Source: Piscinibacter sp. XHJ-5 (GTDB lineage: Bacteria; Pseudomonadota; Gammaproteobacteria; Burkholderiales; Burkholderiaceae_C). From it: a DNA stretch of 64,000 nucleotides. The notes beneath the pieces were generated by a model. The model saw only the letters and a program-made list of their open reading frames with translations, did not search any database and was not told where the DNA came from. A program made the position numbers and the translations under genes. The DNA lies in NCBI RefSeq assembly GCF_029855045.1, contig NZ_CP123228.1, positions 4,092,001 through 4,156,000 on the forward strand. The letters are read 5' to 3'. Positions 26,271 to 35,049 of this stretch are shown here, one piece after another (the stretch's first letter is position 1; every line of letters starts with the position of its first letter).

Positions 26271-28181
26271 TCAAGAAAGGTTCTCGCACGCACCGGCCAC
26301 CAGTTCGTCGAACGACGCGAGCTTTCCAGCGATCGCGCTGGCCGCCACGGTCGCGGGACTGGCCAGCCAGACCTGGCCCGGCCCCGAGCGTCCCGGGAAG
26401 TTGCGGTTGATCGCGCTGACCGTGACCTGCTCGGTCGACGTGGACGCGCCCGGTCCGCAATTGGCGCATGCCCCGCAGGCGGGCTGCAGGATCCTCGCCC
26501 CCACTGCTTCGAATGCCTCGAGCCAGCCTTCCCGGATGCAATGCTCGCGCACGTCCTGCGTGCCGAACTGCAGGTAGAGCGTCACGTGGGGCGCGGCCCG
26601 CAAGCCGCGGCGTGCCGCCCACGACAGGACGGCGTGGTACTGCGCGAAATCCTCGCGCTTGCCGGCGGTGCACGAACCTCCATAGGCGATGTCGATCCGC
26701 GGGCGCTCGGCCAGCATCGCGAGGGGCACGCCGTGGCCCGGGTCGCCGGGACGAGCCACCATGGGCGACAGCGAAGTGGCGGCTATGGCAATCACGCTGC
26801 CATATCGCGCACCGGCGTCGCTGCGCATCCAGGGCTCGATGCGGAACTCGATGCCGCGCCGCTCGCGCAGGAAGCGGACCGTCTCGTCGTCGGGCTCGAC
26901 GATGCCCGTGAAGCCGCCCAGCTCGGCCGTCATGTTGGTGAGCGTGGCGCGCTCGTCCGTGTCCATGGCCCGGATCGCCGGGCCGCCGAACTCGAACACA
27001 CGGCCCACGCCGCCGCCGGCGCGGATGGCCGGCAAGGCGAGCAGGTGCAGCACCAGGTCCTTGGCGGACACGCCCACCGGCAATCGCCCTCCGACCTCGA
27101 TGCGCAGCACGGGCGGATGCCCGATCCGCACCGCCCCCGTGACGAAGGCATTGGCCATCTCCGTCGTCCCGACGCCGAACGCGACGCAGCCCAGAGCGCC
27201 GCTGTGCGGCGTGTGCGAGTCGGTTCCGACGACGAGCTGGCCCGGCAGCGCATAGCGCTCGGCCACCATGGCGTGCGAGATGCCTTGCGAGCCCTCGCTG
27301 CCGATCGCATGGCCATGGTCGCGCAGCCCGTGCTTCGCCACGAACGCCCGGTGCGACTGCGACAGCCGCCGCACGCCGGGAACGAGGCCCTGCGCCACGT
27401 GCACCGGACTCTGCTCGACATACGAGAGGTGGTCCTCGAAACAGACGATGCCGTCGGGCTCGTGCAGACGGTAGTGCGCGCCGAGATGCTCCTCCAGCAA
27501 GTGGGCACACATGCCGGTGTAGTACTCGTGGATGAAGCGCAGATCCGCGCGCACGAAGCCTGGACGAACGCGGTGGCGCTCGACGATCTTCTCGAACAGG
27601 GTCTTCGGCCCCGGCGCTTCGAGGTCCGCCGCGGCCGCCTGCGGCCCGAGCCCGTAGCGCAGCAGCCCGCCCGCGCGCACGATGGCCGCGGCCAGGGGCT
27701 CGCGGTCGGCGAGCAGTTCGTCCGTCGACGGCCACTCGCCGCGTTCGAGCCGCTCCACGAGGCCGAGGTCCGTGCTGGTGAGCAGCCCGAGGTTGTCGGC
27801 GTTCTGGCGATAGATTCGCTCGAAGCTCTCGGCGATCACCAGCCTGATGCCGGCCGACAGCTCGGCCAGCGGCGCGTGCTCGCGCGAGCTGCCTTTGCCG
27901 TAGCGCCGACCCCCGATCAGCACGCCGACGCCCGCTCGGCGCAGCGCGTCGACGGCGATCGGGCGCTCGCCCCCGGCGGTGAAGCCGGTGTGCGCATGGC
28001 GCCCGAGCGCCGCATCGAAGTGCACCATCGCCGGCAGCGGAGAGATCTCGTCGGTGGAGATGTCGTCGCGCAAGGCGCCGGCCTCGGCGCGTGCGAGGTC
28101 GCGTCCGGCCAGCTGCGCGCGCACCAGCACCGGATCGGCGCAAAGAAACAGCCGCCGGCCGGACCCGGCCACTTCGCTCAC
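26271..28181 (-). CDS. Aconitase-family dehydratase with fused swivel domain (LeuD+LeuC-like)
   Basis: A 636-residue hydro-lyase of the aconitase/isopropylmalate-dehydratase superfamily. The small-subunit swivel domain comes first (RDDISTDEISP, GGRRYGKGSSREHAPLAE, ESFERIYRQNADNLG), followed by the [4Fe-4S] large-subunit domain. Ligand cysteines are expected in AYGGSCTAGKRED and ACGACANCGPG, and THS-type substrate residues in VVGTDSHTPHSGALG. In canonical aconitase the swivel is C-terminal, so this is a permuted fusion. GTG 28181 overlaps the TctC stop by four bases. The context (CoA-transferase, HMG-CoA-lyase-like) suggests isomerisation or hydration of a 2-alkylmalate-type acid; the substrate is inferred only. 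Confidence 0.85.
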   Translation of the reverse strand: MSEVAGSGRRLFLCADPVLVRAQLAGRDLARAEAGALRDDISTDEISPLPAMVHFDAALGRHAHTGFTAGGERPIAVDALRRAGVGVLIGGRRYGKGSSREHAPLAELSAGIRLVIAESFERIYRQNADNLGLLTSTDLGLVERLERGEWPSTDELLADREPLAAAIVRAGGLLRYGLGPQAAAADLEAPGPKTLFEKIVERHRVRPGFVRADLRFIHEYYTGMCAHLLEEHLGAHYRLHEPDGIVCFEDHLSYVEQSPVHVAQGLVPGVRRLSQSHRAFVAKHGLRDHGHAIGSEGSQGISHAMVAERYALPGQLVVGTDSHTPHSGALGCVAFGVGTTEMANAFVTGAVRIGHPPVLRIEVGGRLPVGVSAKDLVLHLLALPAIRAGGGVGRVFEFGGPAIRAMDTDERATLTNMTAELGGFTGIVEPDDETVRFLRERRGIEFRIEPWMRSDAGARYGSVIAIAATSLSPMVARPGDPGHGVPLAMLAERPRIDIAYGGSCTAGKREDFAQYHAVLSWAARRGLRAAPHVTLYLQFGTQDVREHCIREGWLEAFEAVGARILQPACGACANCGPGASTSTEQVTVSAINRNFPGRSGPGQVWLASPATVAASAIAGKLASFDELVAGACENLS

Positions 28182-29143
28182 TGGGCTTCCACGCCCGCCT
28201 TCTTCACCAGCGCCGCGTACTTGGCGAGCTCGCTGCGGAAGAACGGCATCGCCTTGTCGGCCGGCGCGACGTTGATGACGTTGCCCTGCTTGGCCATGGC
28301 TTCCTTCACTTCGGCGTCGTTGAACGCCGTGACGACGGCGTCGTGCACGCGCTTCACGTCCGCCGCGGGCAGACCCTTGGGGCCGATGACGGCGAACCAC
28401 GCCTCGACGACGTAGCCGGGCAGGCCTTGCTCGGCGAAGGTCGGAATGTCGGGCGCCGCGGCCGCGCGCTGGGCGGTGGCCATTCCGATGGCTCGCAGCG
28501 CGCCGGACTTGAGGTGCGCATGCACGCTGGGAAGCGCCGCCGTGGCGAAATCCACCTGGCCGCCGATGAGGTCGGTGACCATCGGGCCGACGCCCTTGTA
28601 CGGAATGTGGCGCGCCTGGGTCCGGGTCTCGTCGAGGAACATCGCGCTCGCCAGGTGCAGGATCGTTCCGTTGCCGCCCGAGGCGTACGTCATGTCGCCG
28701 TTGCGACTCTTCAGCAGGGCGATGAACTCCTTGGCGTTGGCAGCGGGAACCTTGGCGTTCACGACCAGCACGACCGGCGTGTAGCCGACGACCGCGATCG
28801 GCGTGAAGTCGCCGGGCATGTCGAACGGCATGCTCTTCAGCACGCTGGGGAAGATGACGACGTTGTTCGACACCACGCCGAGCGTCATGCCGTCGGCGGG
28901 CGAGCGTGCAAGCGCCTGCAGCCCGACGATGCCGCCAGCGCCCGGCTGGTTGTCGACGATGACGGAGTGGCCCAGCGCCTTGCCGAGCGCCGATTGCGCA
29001 GCGCGCGTGATGGCGTCGACGCCGGAGCCCGTGGCGTTCGGCAGGATGAAGCGGATCGGCTTGTCGGACTGGCCGAAGGCCGGCGCAGCCAATGCCGCCA
29101 GCGCGGCGAGCACGGTGCGGCGCGTGAGGTCGTAGCGGTCCAT
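28178..29143 (-). CDS. TctC/Bug-family periplasmic solute-binding receptor
   Basis: A 321-residue Bug receptor. The N-terminus is a signal peptide with a Tat-like RRTVLAALAALAAPAFG. Family hallmarks are IRFILPNATGSGVDAITR, VDNQPGAGGIVG, YTPVVLVVN and IPYKGVGPMVTDLIGGQVDF. These proteins bind carboxylates such as citrate, citramalate or itaconate-like acids. No TctA/TctB membrane genes lie nearby, as is common for Bug proteins in this order. It is sandwiched in the catabolic operon, consistent with recognition of the operon's substrate. Confidence 0.93.
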   Translation of the reverse strand: MDRYDLTRRTVLAALAALAAPAFGQSDKPIRFILPNATGSGVDAITRAAQSALGKALGHSVIVDNQPGAGGIVGLQALARSPADGMTLGVVSNNVVIFPSVLKSMPFDMPGDFTPIAVVGYTPVVLVVNAKVPAANAKEFIALLKSRNGDMTYASGGNGTILHLASAMFLDETRTQARHIPYKGVGPMVTDLIGGQVDFATAALPSVHAHLKSGALRAIGMATAQRAAAAPDIPTFAEQGLPGYVVEAWFAVIGPKGLPAADVKRVHDAVVTAFNDAEVKEAMAKQGNVINVAPADKAMPFFRSELAKYAALVKKAGVEAQ

Positions 29144-29179
29144 GGTGTCTCCTGTTCGATGTGTGTGAAGGCAGCGCCC

Positions 29180-30391
29180 TCAGGCCACGACGGCCTGCGC
29201 GTGCAAGGACTCGATGGCGTCGTCACCGTACCCCAGACCGCGCAGCAACTCGTCGGTGTGGGCACCGAAGCGCGGGGGCTGCAGGCGCACCGGCAGCCGC
29301 TGCCCCTGCATGGTGATCGGAAAGAGCGTCGTCTTGACCGTCTGCCCGGCCTTGTCGCCGTCGGGCAGCTCGATGTCGGCCAGGCCGCCGGTGGCCAGCA
29401 GGTGCGGGTCCTCGTACAGGTCCTCGGGGCGGCGAATCGGCGCGTAGGGCAGGCCGGCGCGCTCGAACACGTCGGCGAGCTCCGTCGCACTGCGGTGCGC
29501 CAGCCGCTCGCGCAGCGTGGCCAGCAGTTGCGGGCGCTGGCGCACGCGGTCGTTGTTGGTCCCGAGCAGCGGGTCGGCCTTCAGGTCCGCGAAGCCGAGC
29601 GCATCGCAGAAGGCGGCCCATTGCGCATCGCTCACCGCCGCGAGGAAGATCTGCTCGCCGTCCTTCACCGTGAACACGTCGTAGATGGCCCACGGGTTGT
29701 CGCGCGCCGGCATCGGCGCCGGGTGCTTGCCGGTGACCGCGTACTGCAGCATGTGCTGCCCCATCAGGAACACGTTGTTCTCGAACAGCGCCGACTGCAC
29801 TTCCATGCCCTTGCCGGTGATGCCGCGCTGGATCAGCGCGCCCAGCGTGCCGATCGCGCCGAACAGGCCGCCCATGATGTCGTTGACGCTGGTGCCCGCG
29901 CGCAGCGGGTCGCCCGGCCGCCCGGTCATGTAGGCCAGGCCGCCCATCATCTGCACCACCTCGTCGAGCGCGGTGCGGTGCTCGTACGGCCCGGGGAGGA
30001 ATCCCTTGTGGCTGACATAGATGAGGCGCTCGTTGAGCGCCGACAGGCTCGCGTAGTCGAGTCCGAACTTCTTCAGCACGCCGAGCTTGAAGTTCTCGAC
30101 CACCACGTCGGCCGACGACGCCAGCCTGCGCGCCACCTCGGCACCGGCCGGCTGCTTGAGGTCGATGCCGATGCTCTTCTTGTTGCGGTTGAACATGGGG
30201 AAGAAGCCCGCGCCCGCGCCGAGCAGGCGCCGCGTCCCTTCGCCGTCGACGGGCTCGACCTTGATCACCTCGGCGCCCATGTCGGCCAGCACCATGGCGC
30301 AGGTGGGTCCCATGACCATGTGGGTGAACTCGACGACCCGCACGCCGCGCAGCGGCTGCGGTGTCGCGCTTCTGGTGTCGCTCGTGATCAT
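29180..30391 (-). CDS. CaiB/BaiF-type (class III) CoA-transferase
   Basis: A 403-residue family III CoA-transferase. The N-terminal LRGVRVVEFTHMVMGPTCAM and DMGAEVIKVEPVDGEGTR are characteristic. The catalytic Asp is in the segment FDAL-equivalent YVSHKGFLPGPYEHRTALDE. GGLAYMTGRPGDPLRAG and NDIMGGLFG follow. ATG 30391 overlaps the lyase stop by four bases (ATGA). It should activate the substrate acid as a CoA thioester for cleavage by the lyase encoded just upstream. Confidence 0.92.
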   Translation of the reverse strand: MITSDTRSATPQPLRGVRVVEFTHMVMGPTCAMVLADMGAEVIKVEPVDGEGTRRLLGAGAGFFPMFNRNKKSIGIDLKQPAGAEVARRLASSADVVVENFKLGVLKKFGLDYASLSALNERLIYVSHKGFLPGPYEHRTALDEVVQMMGGLAYMTGRPGDPLRAGTSVNDIMGGLFGAIGTLGALIQRGITGKGMEVQSALFENNVFLMGQHMLQYAVTGKHPAPMPARDNPWAIYDVFTVKDGEQIFLAAVSDAQWAAFCDALGFADLKADPLLGTNNDRVRQRPQLLATLRERLAHRSATELADVFERAGLPYAPIRRPEDLYEDPHLLATGGLADIELPDGDKAGQTVKTTLFPITMQGQRLPVRLQPPRFGAHTDELLRGLGYGDDAIESLHAQAVVA

Positions 30392-31314
30392 GCAGGCTCC
30401 CCCATGGTTTTCGGCAGACCCGCGCGCCAGATGGACCCGTGCAGCGGCTCGCCCTCGAGCCACTGCCCCATGCACCCGCGCAGCGCCATGAGCGCGTCGA
30501 AGGCCAGGCCCGTCGGCACGCCCATGCTCGCGAACAGGTACGCCACGTCCTCGGTGGCGACGTTGCCGCTGGCCCCGGGCGCATGCGGGCAGCCGCCGAT
30601 GCCGCCGATGCAGGCGTCGAAGCGGCGCACGCCCGCCTGCCATGCGGCATAGACGTTCGCCAGGCCCAATCCCCGCGTGTCATGGAAATGGCCGCAGGCG
30701 AGCGCGTCGCCGGCGACCGCGAAGCAGCGCTCGAAGAGACGCGCCACGTGCAACGGATCGGCGTAGCCGACGGTGTCGGCCAGGCCGACGCGATCGGCGC
30801 CGGCATCGAGCACCGCCTGCACGAGGCGCAGCACTTCGTTCTCGTCGACGCGGCCCTGCAGGGTGCAGCCGAACGCCGTGCTGAAGCCCACTTCGAGCAG
30901 GCAAGGCGATCCGCTCGCGTCGCGCAGCGCACGGATGCGCCCGATCTCCGCGACCACCTCGTCCGGCGTCTTGCGCAGATTGGCCAGGCTGTGCGCATGG
31001 CTCGCGGAGATGGGCAGCAGCATGAGGTCGGCGCGCGCATCCAGCGCGGCCTGCGCGCCCTTGAGATTGGGCACCAGCACGGAGGTCACGAGGTCCGGCA
31101 AGGCGCGCGCGGCCTCGACCACGGCGGCCGTGTCGGCCAATTGAGGCAGCAGCCGCGCCGGCACGAACGAGCCCACCTCGATCTCCCGCAGGCCTGCCGC
31201 GTAGGCGGCTTGCAGCCATTGGATCTTGTGTGGCGTCGGCACGGTGCGAGCGATGCTCTGAAGGCCGTCGCGCAAGCCGACTTCGCGCACGATGACCGCG
31301 TCGAGGGTAGTCAT
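30388..31314 (-). CDS. HMG-CoA lyase-family enzyme
   Basis: A 308-residue DRE-TIM metallolyase. The N-terminal IVREVGLRDGLQS has the metal and catalytic residues. HFHDTRGLGLANVYAAW carries the two metal-ligand histidines. The signature GGCPHAPGASGNVATED holds the loop Cys. HMG-CoA lyase splits HMG-CoA to acetyl-CoA and acetoacetate; in this setting a citramalyl-CoA-like substrate giving acetyl-CoA and pyruvate is also possible (inference). It is the first gene of the operon, divergent from lysR. Confidence 0.9.
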   Translation of the reverse strand: MTTLDAVIVREVGLRDGLQSIARTVPTPHKIQWLQAAYAAGLREIEVGSFVPARLLPQLADTAAVVEAARALPDLVTSVLVPNLKGAQAALDARADLMLLPISASHAHSLANLRKTPDEVVAEIGRIRALRDASGSPCLLEVGFSTAFGCTLQGRVDENEVLRLVQAVLDAGADRVGLADTVGYADPLHVARLFERCFAVAGDALACGHFHDTRGLGLANVYAAWQAGVRRFDACIGGIGGCPHAPGASGNVATEDVAYLFASMGVPTGLAFDALMALRGCMGQWLEGEPLHGSIWRAGLPKTMGEPA

Positions 31315-31347
31315 GAAAGAACTTTAGGCAACCTGAGCGGTTTCACG

Positions 31348-31385
31348 AATGATCATTTTTCAGGGGCTGCGTTCCAATCCGGAAC
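31348..31385. promoter_or_regulatory. Two palindromes in the lyase-lysR divergent region
   Basis: AATGATCATT at 31348-31357 is a perfect 10-bp palindrome. GTTCC-N5-GGAAC at 31371-31385 ends three bases before the lysR ATG. Either may be an operator for the LysR regulator, which would both repress itself and control the operon. No binding data; pattern only. Confidence 0.4.
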
Positions 31386-31388
31386 GTC

Positions 31389-32285
31389 ATGCCGCGGCCC
31401 CTCGATCCTGTTTCGCTCCAGCTCTTCATCGCGGTGTGCGAGGAGCGAAGCATCGCGCGGGCCGCCGAACGCGAAGCGCTGGTCGCGTCCGCCCTCAGCA
31501 AGCGGATTGCCTCGCTGGAAGCCGAGGTCGGCGTCGCGCTGCTCACGCGGCGACGTCAAGGGATCGAGCCGACGCCCGCCGGCGAGGCGCTGCTCGCCCG
31601 CGCACGCGAGGTCCTGGCGGGCCTGGATCAGCTTCGCGTCGAGCTGGGGGCGTTCGGCGCCGGGGTGCAGGGAAGCGTCCGCGTGCTCGCGAGCCCTTCG
31701 GTGCTGGCCGAGCGCCTGCCGGAGGACATCGCGGCCTTCATGGCCGAGCACCCGGGCATCCAGGTCACGCTGGATGAACGCACCAGCCCCGACATCGTTC
31801 GCGGCGTGCGCGAAGGCACCGCTGACCTCGGCGTGCTGTGGGACTTGATCGACCTCGCGGGCGTGCAGGTGCTTCCCTACCGGACGGATCGGCTGTGCGT
31901 CGCGCTGTCGCCGGATCATCCGCTCGCACGGCGGCCTTCGCTGACCTTCTCCGACACGCTGGACCATCCGTCCATCGGCGTCAGCCCCGGCGGCCAGCTG
32001 GACCAGCTGCTGCGACGTCATGCGGCGCTGCTCGGCCGCCTGCCGTCGCATCGCATGCAGGTGTCTTCCCTCGATGCCGCCAGCCGCATGATCGCCGCGG
32101 GACTCGGGCTGGCGATCCTGCCGCTCGAGGCGGCCACGCCGCACGCCGGAGCCGGGCTCTTGGCGCTCGTGCCGCTCGCGGAGCCCTGGGCCGTGCGGCG
32201 CCTGGTCGTCGTGACCCGGCCAGCACCCCTGCTGTCGGCCGCGGCGCGGCTGCTCGCGGAGGCTCTTCGAGAGCGGGCGGACTGA
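31389..32285 (+). CDS. LysR-family transcriptional regulator
   Basis: A 298-residue LTTR. The winged helix-turn-helix is at 8-65 (LQLFIAVCEERSIARAAERE, ALSKRIASLEAEVGVALLTR). The periplasmic-binding-protein-like effector domain is at about 95-290 (GSVRVLASPSVLAERLPEDI, LGLAILPLEAA). It is divergent from the lyase/CoA-transferase operon with a 74-base intergenic region, so it is the likely activator responding to the operon's substrate or CoA ester. Confidence 0.93.
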   Translation: MPRPLDPVSLQLFIAVCEERSIARAAEREALVASALSKRIASLEAEVGVALLTRRRQGIEPTPAGEALLARAREVLAGLDQLRVELGAFGAGVQGSVRVLASPSVLAERLPEDIAAFMAEHPGIQVTLDERTSPDIVRGVREGTADLGVLWDLIDLAGVQVLPYRTDRLCVALSPDHPLARRPSLTFSDTLDHPSIGVSPGGQLDQLLRRHAALLGRLPSHRMQVSSLDAASRMIAAGLGLAILPLEAATPHAGAGLLALVPLAEPWAVRRLVVVTRPAPLLSAAARLLAEALRERAD

Positions 32286-32383
32286 CCGGCAGGAGGCCGC
32301 CGACGGCCGTGCGGGGCAAGGGTTCTCCGCATCCGGCAATACCCGCAGGCGGTCGCGGCACACCGGTTGCCGCGACCTCGCCT

Positions 32384-33016
32384 ATGGACCCGGGACACCG
32401 CAGGCCGGCGCCGGCGCTGGACGAGCTCCGACCGATGTCGATGGAAAAGGCGGCGGAGGCATTCGACGACCCGCAATGGGCATTCGAGATCCTGTACGAC
32501 GGCTGTCGCTGCCTCGCCGAATGGAGTGCCGACGGCGCGCGGCTGCAGGATGGCCGCGGCACGGACATGAGCTCGTGGTTCGCCGAGGTGGCCGGCGTGC
32601 TCGCCTTCCTCGGCGGCCGGCGATGCATCGTGGACGGCGCGATCTGCGTGCTCAACGACCAGCACGTCGCCGGCCGGGCCGAGTCTCGAAGGCTGCTGCA
32701 GCGCAAGGAACGTCACGGCTTCAAGCCCGGGGACGATCCGGTCGTCTACTGTGTCTTCGACGCGCTGGTGATCGGCGGCAAGAACGTCATGCACCTTCCG
32801 CTGCTGGAGCGGAAAAAACTGCTGCGCCCGTTACTGCAGGGTGCACCGCATGTGCTGGTCGTGCGCGACGTCGTCGGTGAAGGGCTGTCGATGTACGGCC
32901 TCGCGCTCAGCCTCGAGCTCGAAGGGATCGTCGCGAAACGGCTGGAGTCGGCGTACCAGCCCGGCGTTCGTTCACCCGACTGGCGCAGGATCGCGCGGCC
33001 CCCGATACACCGCTGA
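32384..33016 (+). CDS. ATP-dependent DNA ligase-like domain lacking the catalytic lysine
   Basis: A 210-residue protein with the nucleotidyltransferase fold of ATP-dependent ligases. Motif I reads FEILYDGCRCLAEW, where the family has E-x-K-x-D-G; position 37 is Leu, not Lys. Motif III (YCVFDALVIGG) and motif IV (LELEGIVAKRLES) are kept. The motif V region DWRRIARP lacks the usual paired Lys. No OB-fold domain follows. It is therefore unlikely to form an adenylate and may be a DNA-binding pseudo-enzyme or a relic. ATG 32384 gives the normal lead into motif I; ATG 32435 or 32441 are alternatives. Confidence 0.75.
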   Translation: MDPGHRRPAPALDELRPMSMEKAAEAFDDPQWAFEILYDGCRCLAEWSADGARLQDGRGTDMSSWFAEVAGVLAFLGGRRCIVDGAICVLNDQHVAGRAESRRLLQRKERHGFKPGDDPVVYCVFDALVIGGKNVMHLPLLERKKLLRPLLQGAPHVLVVRDVVGEGLSMYGLALSLELEGIVAKRLESAYQPGVRSPDWRRIARPPIHR

Positions 33017-33084
33017 CACTTCGGAACCCCGCTGCGCCGTTTCTCGCGCATGCTTGGCATTGCCTTCGACTGACGGAGCACGCC

Positions 33085-34005
33085 ATGCAGCAACCCATCG
33101 AACACGAGCCGCTGGTGGCCGATGGGCCGCGATCTCTGGCCCGGGGACGGGCGGCGCGATCGCGCAGCGCCAACCAGGCGCTGATCCTCGGCGCGGTGGC
33201 CGTGCTTTTCGCGCTCGGATACCTGTCATGGTGGTACTGGCACGGCACCCAGCCGCCGCCGCGCACCGAAATCGAGCGGCCCGTCGCCGGCGCCGTCATG
33301 CCCGCCGTCCCGCCGCCCGCCGCTTCCGCCCCGGTCGCCATCCAGCATCCCATCGAGCCTGCGACGGAGGAGACCGCGCCGGTCACGCTGCCGCTGCTGA
33401 CCGAATCGGATCCCTTCATGGCCCAGGCGCTGGCGCAGCTGGTGCGCGCGCCGAAAGCGCGCGCGATGCTGCAGACCGACAGCATCGTGCGCCGCTTCGT
33501 CGCCACCGTCGACAACCTCGGCCGCGCGCATGCCTCGGCTCAGCTGTGGCCGGTGCAGCCCACGCCGGGGCGCTTCACCGTGCGCACGCAGGGCGAGGTC
33601 GCGGTCATCGATGCGGACAACGGCCTGCGCTATGCGCCCTTCGTGCTGCTCGTCGAATCGGTCGACGTCGCACGCGCGTCCGCGATGTACCGGTCGGCCT
33701 ATCCGCTGTTCCAGCGCGCCTACGAGGACCTCGGGTATCCCAACGGCTATTTCAACGACCGTCTCGTCGCGGTGATCGATCACCTGCTCGCCGCACCCGA
33801 GCCCGCGACGCCGCCGGCGGTCCGGCTGCTCGAGGTGCAGGGGCCGGTGCAGCTCACGCGGCCTTGGGTGCACTACGAGTTCGTCGACCCGAAGCTCGAG
33901 GCGATGTCGGCCGGGCAGAAGCTGTTGGTGCGGATGGGCCCGGTGAACGAGCGACGGCTCAAGGCGCGCCTTGCGGCCCTCCGGGCGGCGATCGCGAAGA
34001 GCTGA
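33085..34005 (+). CDS. DUF3014 inner-membrane protein
   Basis: A 306-residue protein with one membrane helix near residues 33-51 (ALILGAVAVLFALGYLSWWYW), a Pro/Ala-rich linker and a soluble periplasmic domain. The domain has LPLLTESDPFMAQAL, RRFVATVDNLGR, GYPNGYFNDRLVAVIDHLLA and RPWVHYEFVDPKLEA, as in DUF3014. Function unknown. ATG 33085 has ACGGAG before it. It converges on the dehydratase gene with seven bases between the stops. Confidence 0.88.
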   Translation: MQQPIEHEPLVADGPRSLARGRAARSRSANQALILGAVAVLFALGYLSWWYWHGTQPPPRTEIERPVAGAVMPAVPPPAASAPVAIQHPIEPATEETAPVTLPLLTESDPFMAQALAQLVRAPKARAMLQTDSIVRRFVATVDNLGRAHASAQLWPVQPTPGRFTVRTQGEVAVIDADNGLRYAPFVLLVESVDVARASAMYRSAYPLFQRAYEDLGYPNGYFNDRLVAVIDHLLAAPEPATPPAVRLLEVQGPVQLTRPWVHYEFVDPKLEAMSAGQKLLVRMGPVNERRLKARLAALRAAIAKS

Positions 34006-34012
34006 CGAAGGG

Positions 34013-34975
34013 TTACGCCACGAGCGAGGCGAAGCGGGCCAGGTCCGCGTTGCCACCCGAGAGCACGATGCCGACACGCTTGCCGCGCACATCGACCCGG
34101 CCGGACAGCACGGCCGCCGCCGCCAGGCAGCCGGTGGGCTCGACGACGAGCTTCATGCGCGCGGCGAAGAACTTCATCGCCGCAACCAGATCGTCGTCGC
34201 TCACCGTGACGATGCGCACGCCGAGCTGCTGCAGCACCGGGAAGGTGTGCCGCCCGAGCGAGCGGCTCTGCGCCGCATCGGCGATCGTCGTCGGCGTGGC
34301 GATGCGCACGATCTCGCCGCGCGCCAGGCTTTGCTGCGCATCGTTGCCGGCCGCCGGCTCCACGCCGACGATGTCGGCCCCCGCGCTGAGTGCACGCACC
34401 GCGGTGGCGCAGCCTGACATCAGCCCGCCGCCGCCCACCGGCGTGAGCAGCATGTCGAGCTCGCCCACTTCCTCGATCAGCTCCTTGGCCAGCGTGCCCT
34501 GTCCCGCCATCACATGCGGATGGTCGAACGGCGGAATGAAGGTCATGCCGCGCTCGACGGCCATGCGGCCCACGAGCTCGTTGCCGTCCTCGCGGTAGCG
34601 GTCGTAGCGGACGATGTCGGCGCCATAGCCGCGCGCCGCGGCGAGCTTGATCTCGGGTGCGTCCTGCGGCATCACCACCACCGCCTTGACGCCCAGCAGG
34701 CGAGCCGCGAGGGCGATGGCCTGGCCGTGGTTGCCCGACGAGAAGGTGATCACGCCGGCCTCGCGCTGGGCCGGCGTGAACTGCGCGATCGCGTTGCAGG
34801 CGCCGCGGATCTTGAACGCGCCTGTGCGCTGCAGGTTCTCGCACTTGAAGAACAACGCGGCGCCGGTCATGTCGTCGGCGGTGCCCGATCGCATCACGGG
34901 CGTGCGGTGCACCACCGGCGCCAGCCGCTCGTGCGCCGCGACGACGTCGTCGTAGGAGATGGGCAGAGGACTCAT
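34013..34975 (-). CDS. Threonine/serine dehydratase (PLP, fold II)
   Basis: A 320-residue single-domain threonine ammonia-lyase that deaminates threonine or serine to the 2-oxoacid. PLP Lys is in TGAFKIRGACNAI. The substrate loop SSGNHGQAIA and the phosphate-binding loop PVGGGGLMSG are present. It lacks the C-terminal ACT-like regulatory domain of biosynthetic IlvA, which suggests a catabolic or allosteric-free type; some relatives are racemases or 3-hydroxyaspartate dehydratases. ATG 34975 gives MSPLPISYDDVVAAHERL. Confidence 0.92.
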   Translation of the reverse strand: MSPLPISYDDVVAAHERLAPVVHRTPVMRSGTADDMTGAALFFKCENLQRTGAFKIRGACNAIAQFTPAQREAGVITFSSGNHGQAIALAARLLGVKAVVVMPQDAPEIKLAAARGYGADIVRYDRYREDGNELVGRMAVERGMTFIPPFDHPHVMAGQGTLAKELIEEVGELDMLLTPVGGGGLMSGCATAVRALSAGADIVGVEPAAGNDAQQSLARGEIVRIATPTTIADAAQSRSLGRHTFPVLQQLGVRIVTVSDDDLVAAMKFFAARMKLVVEPTGCLAAAAVLSGRVDVRGKRVGIVLSGGNADLARFASLVA

Positions 34976-35049
34976 GGCGCGTGACCGTAGCACGCAAGGC
35001 GGCGGGGCGGACTGTGTGGGTGGCAGGGCTGACACACCCGGCCCGCGCC

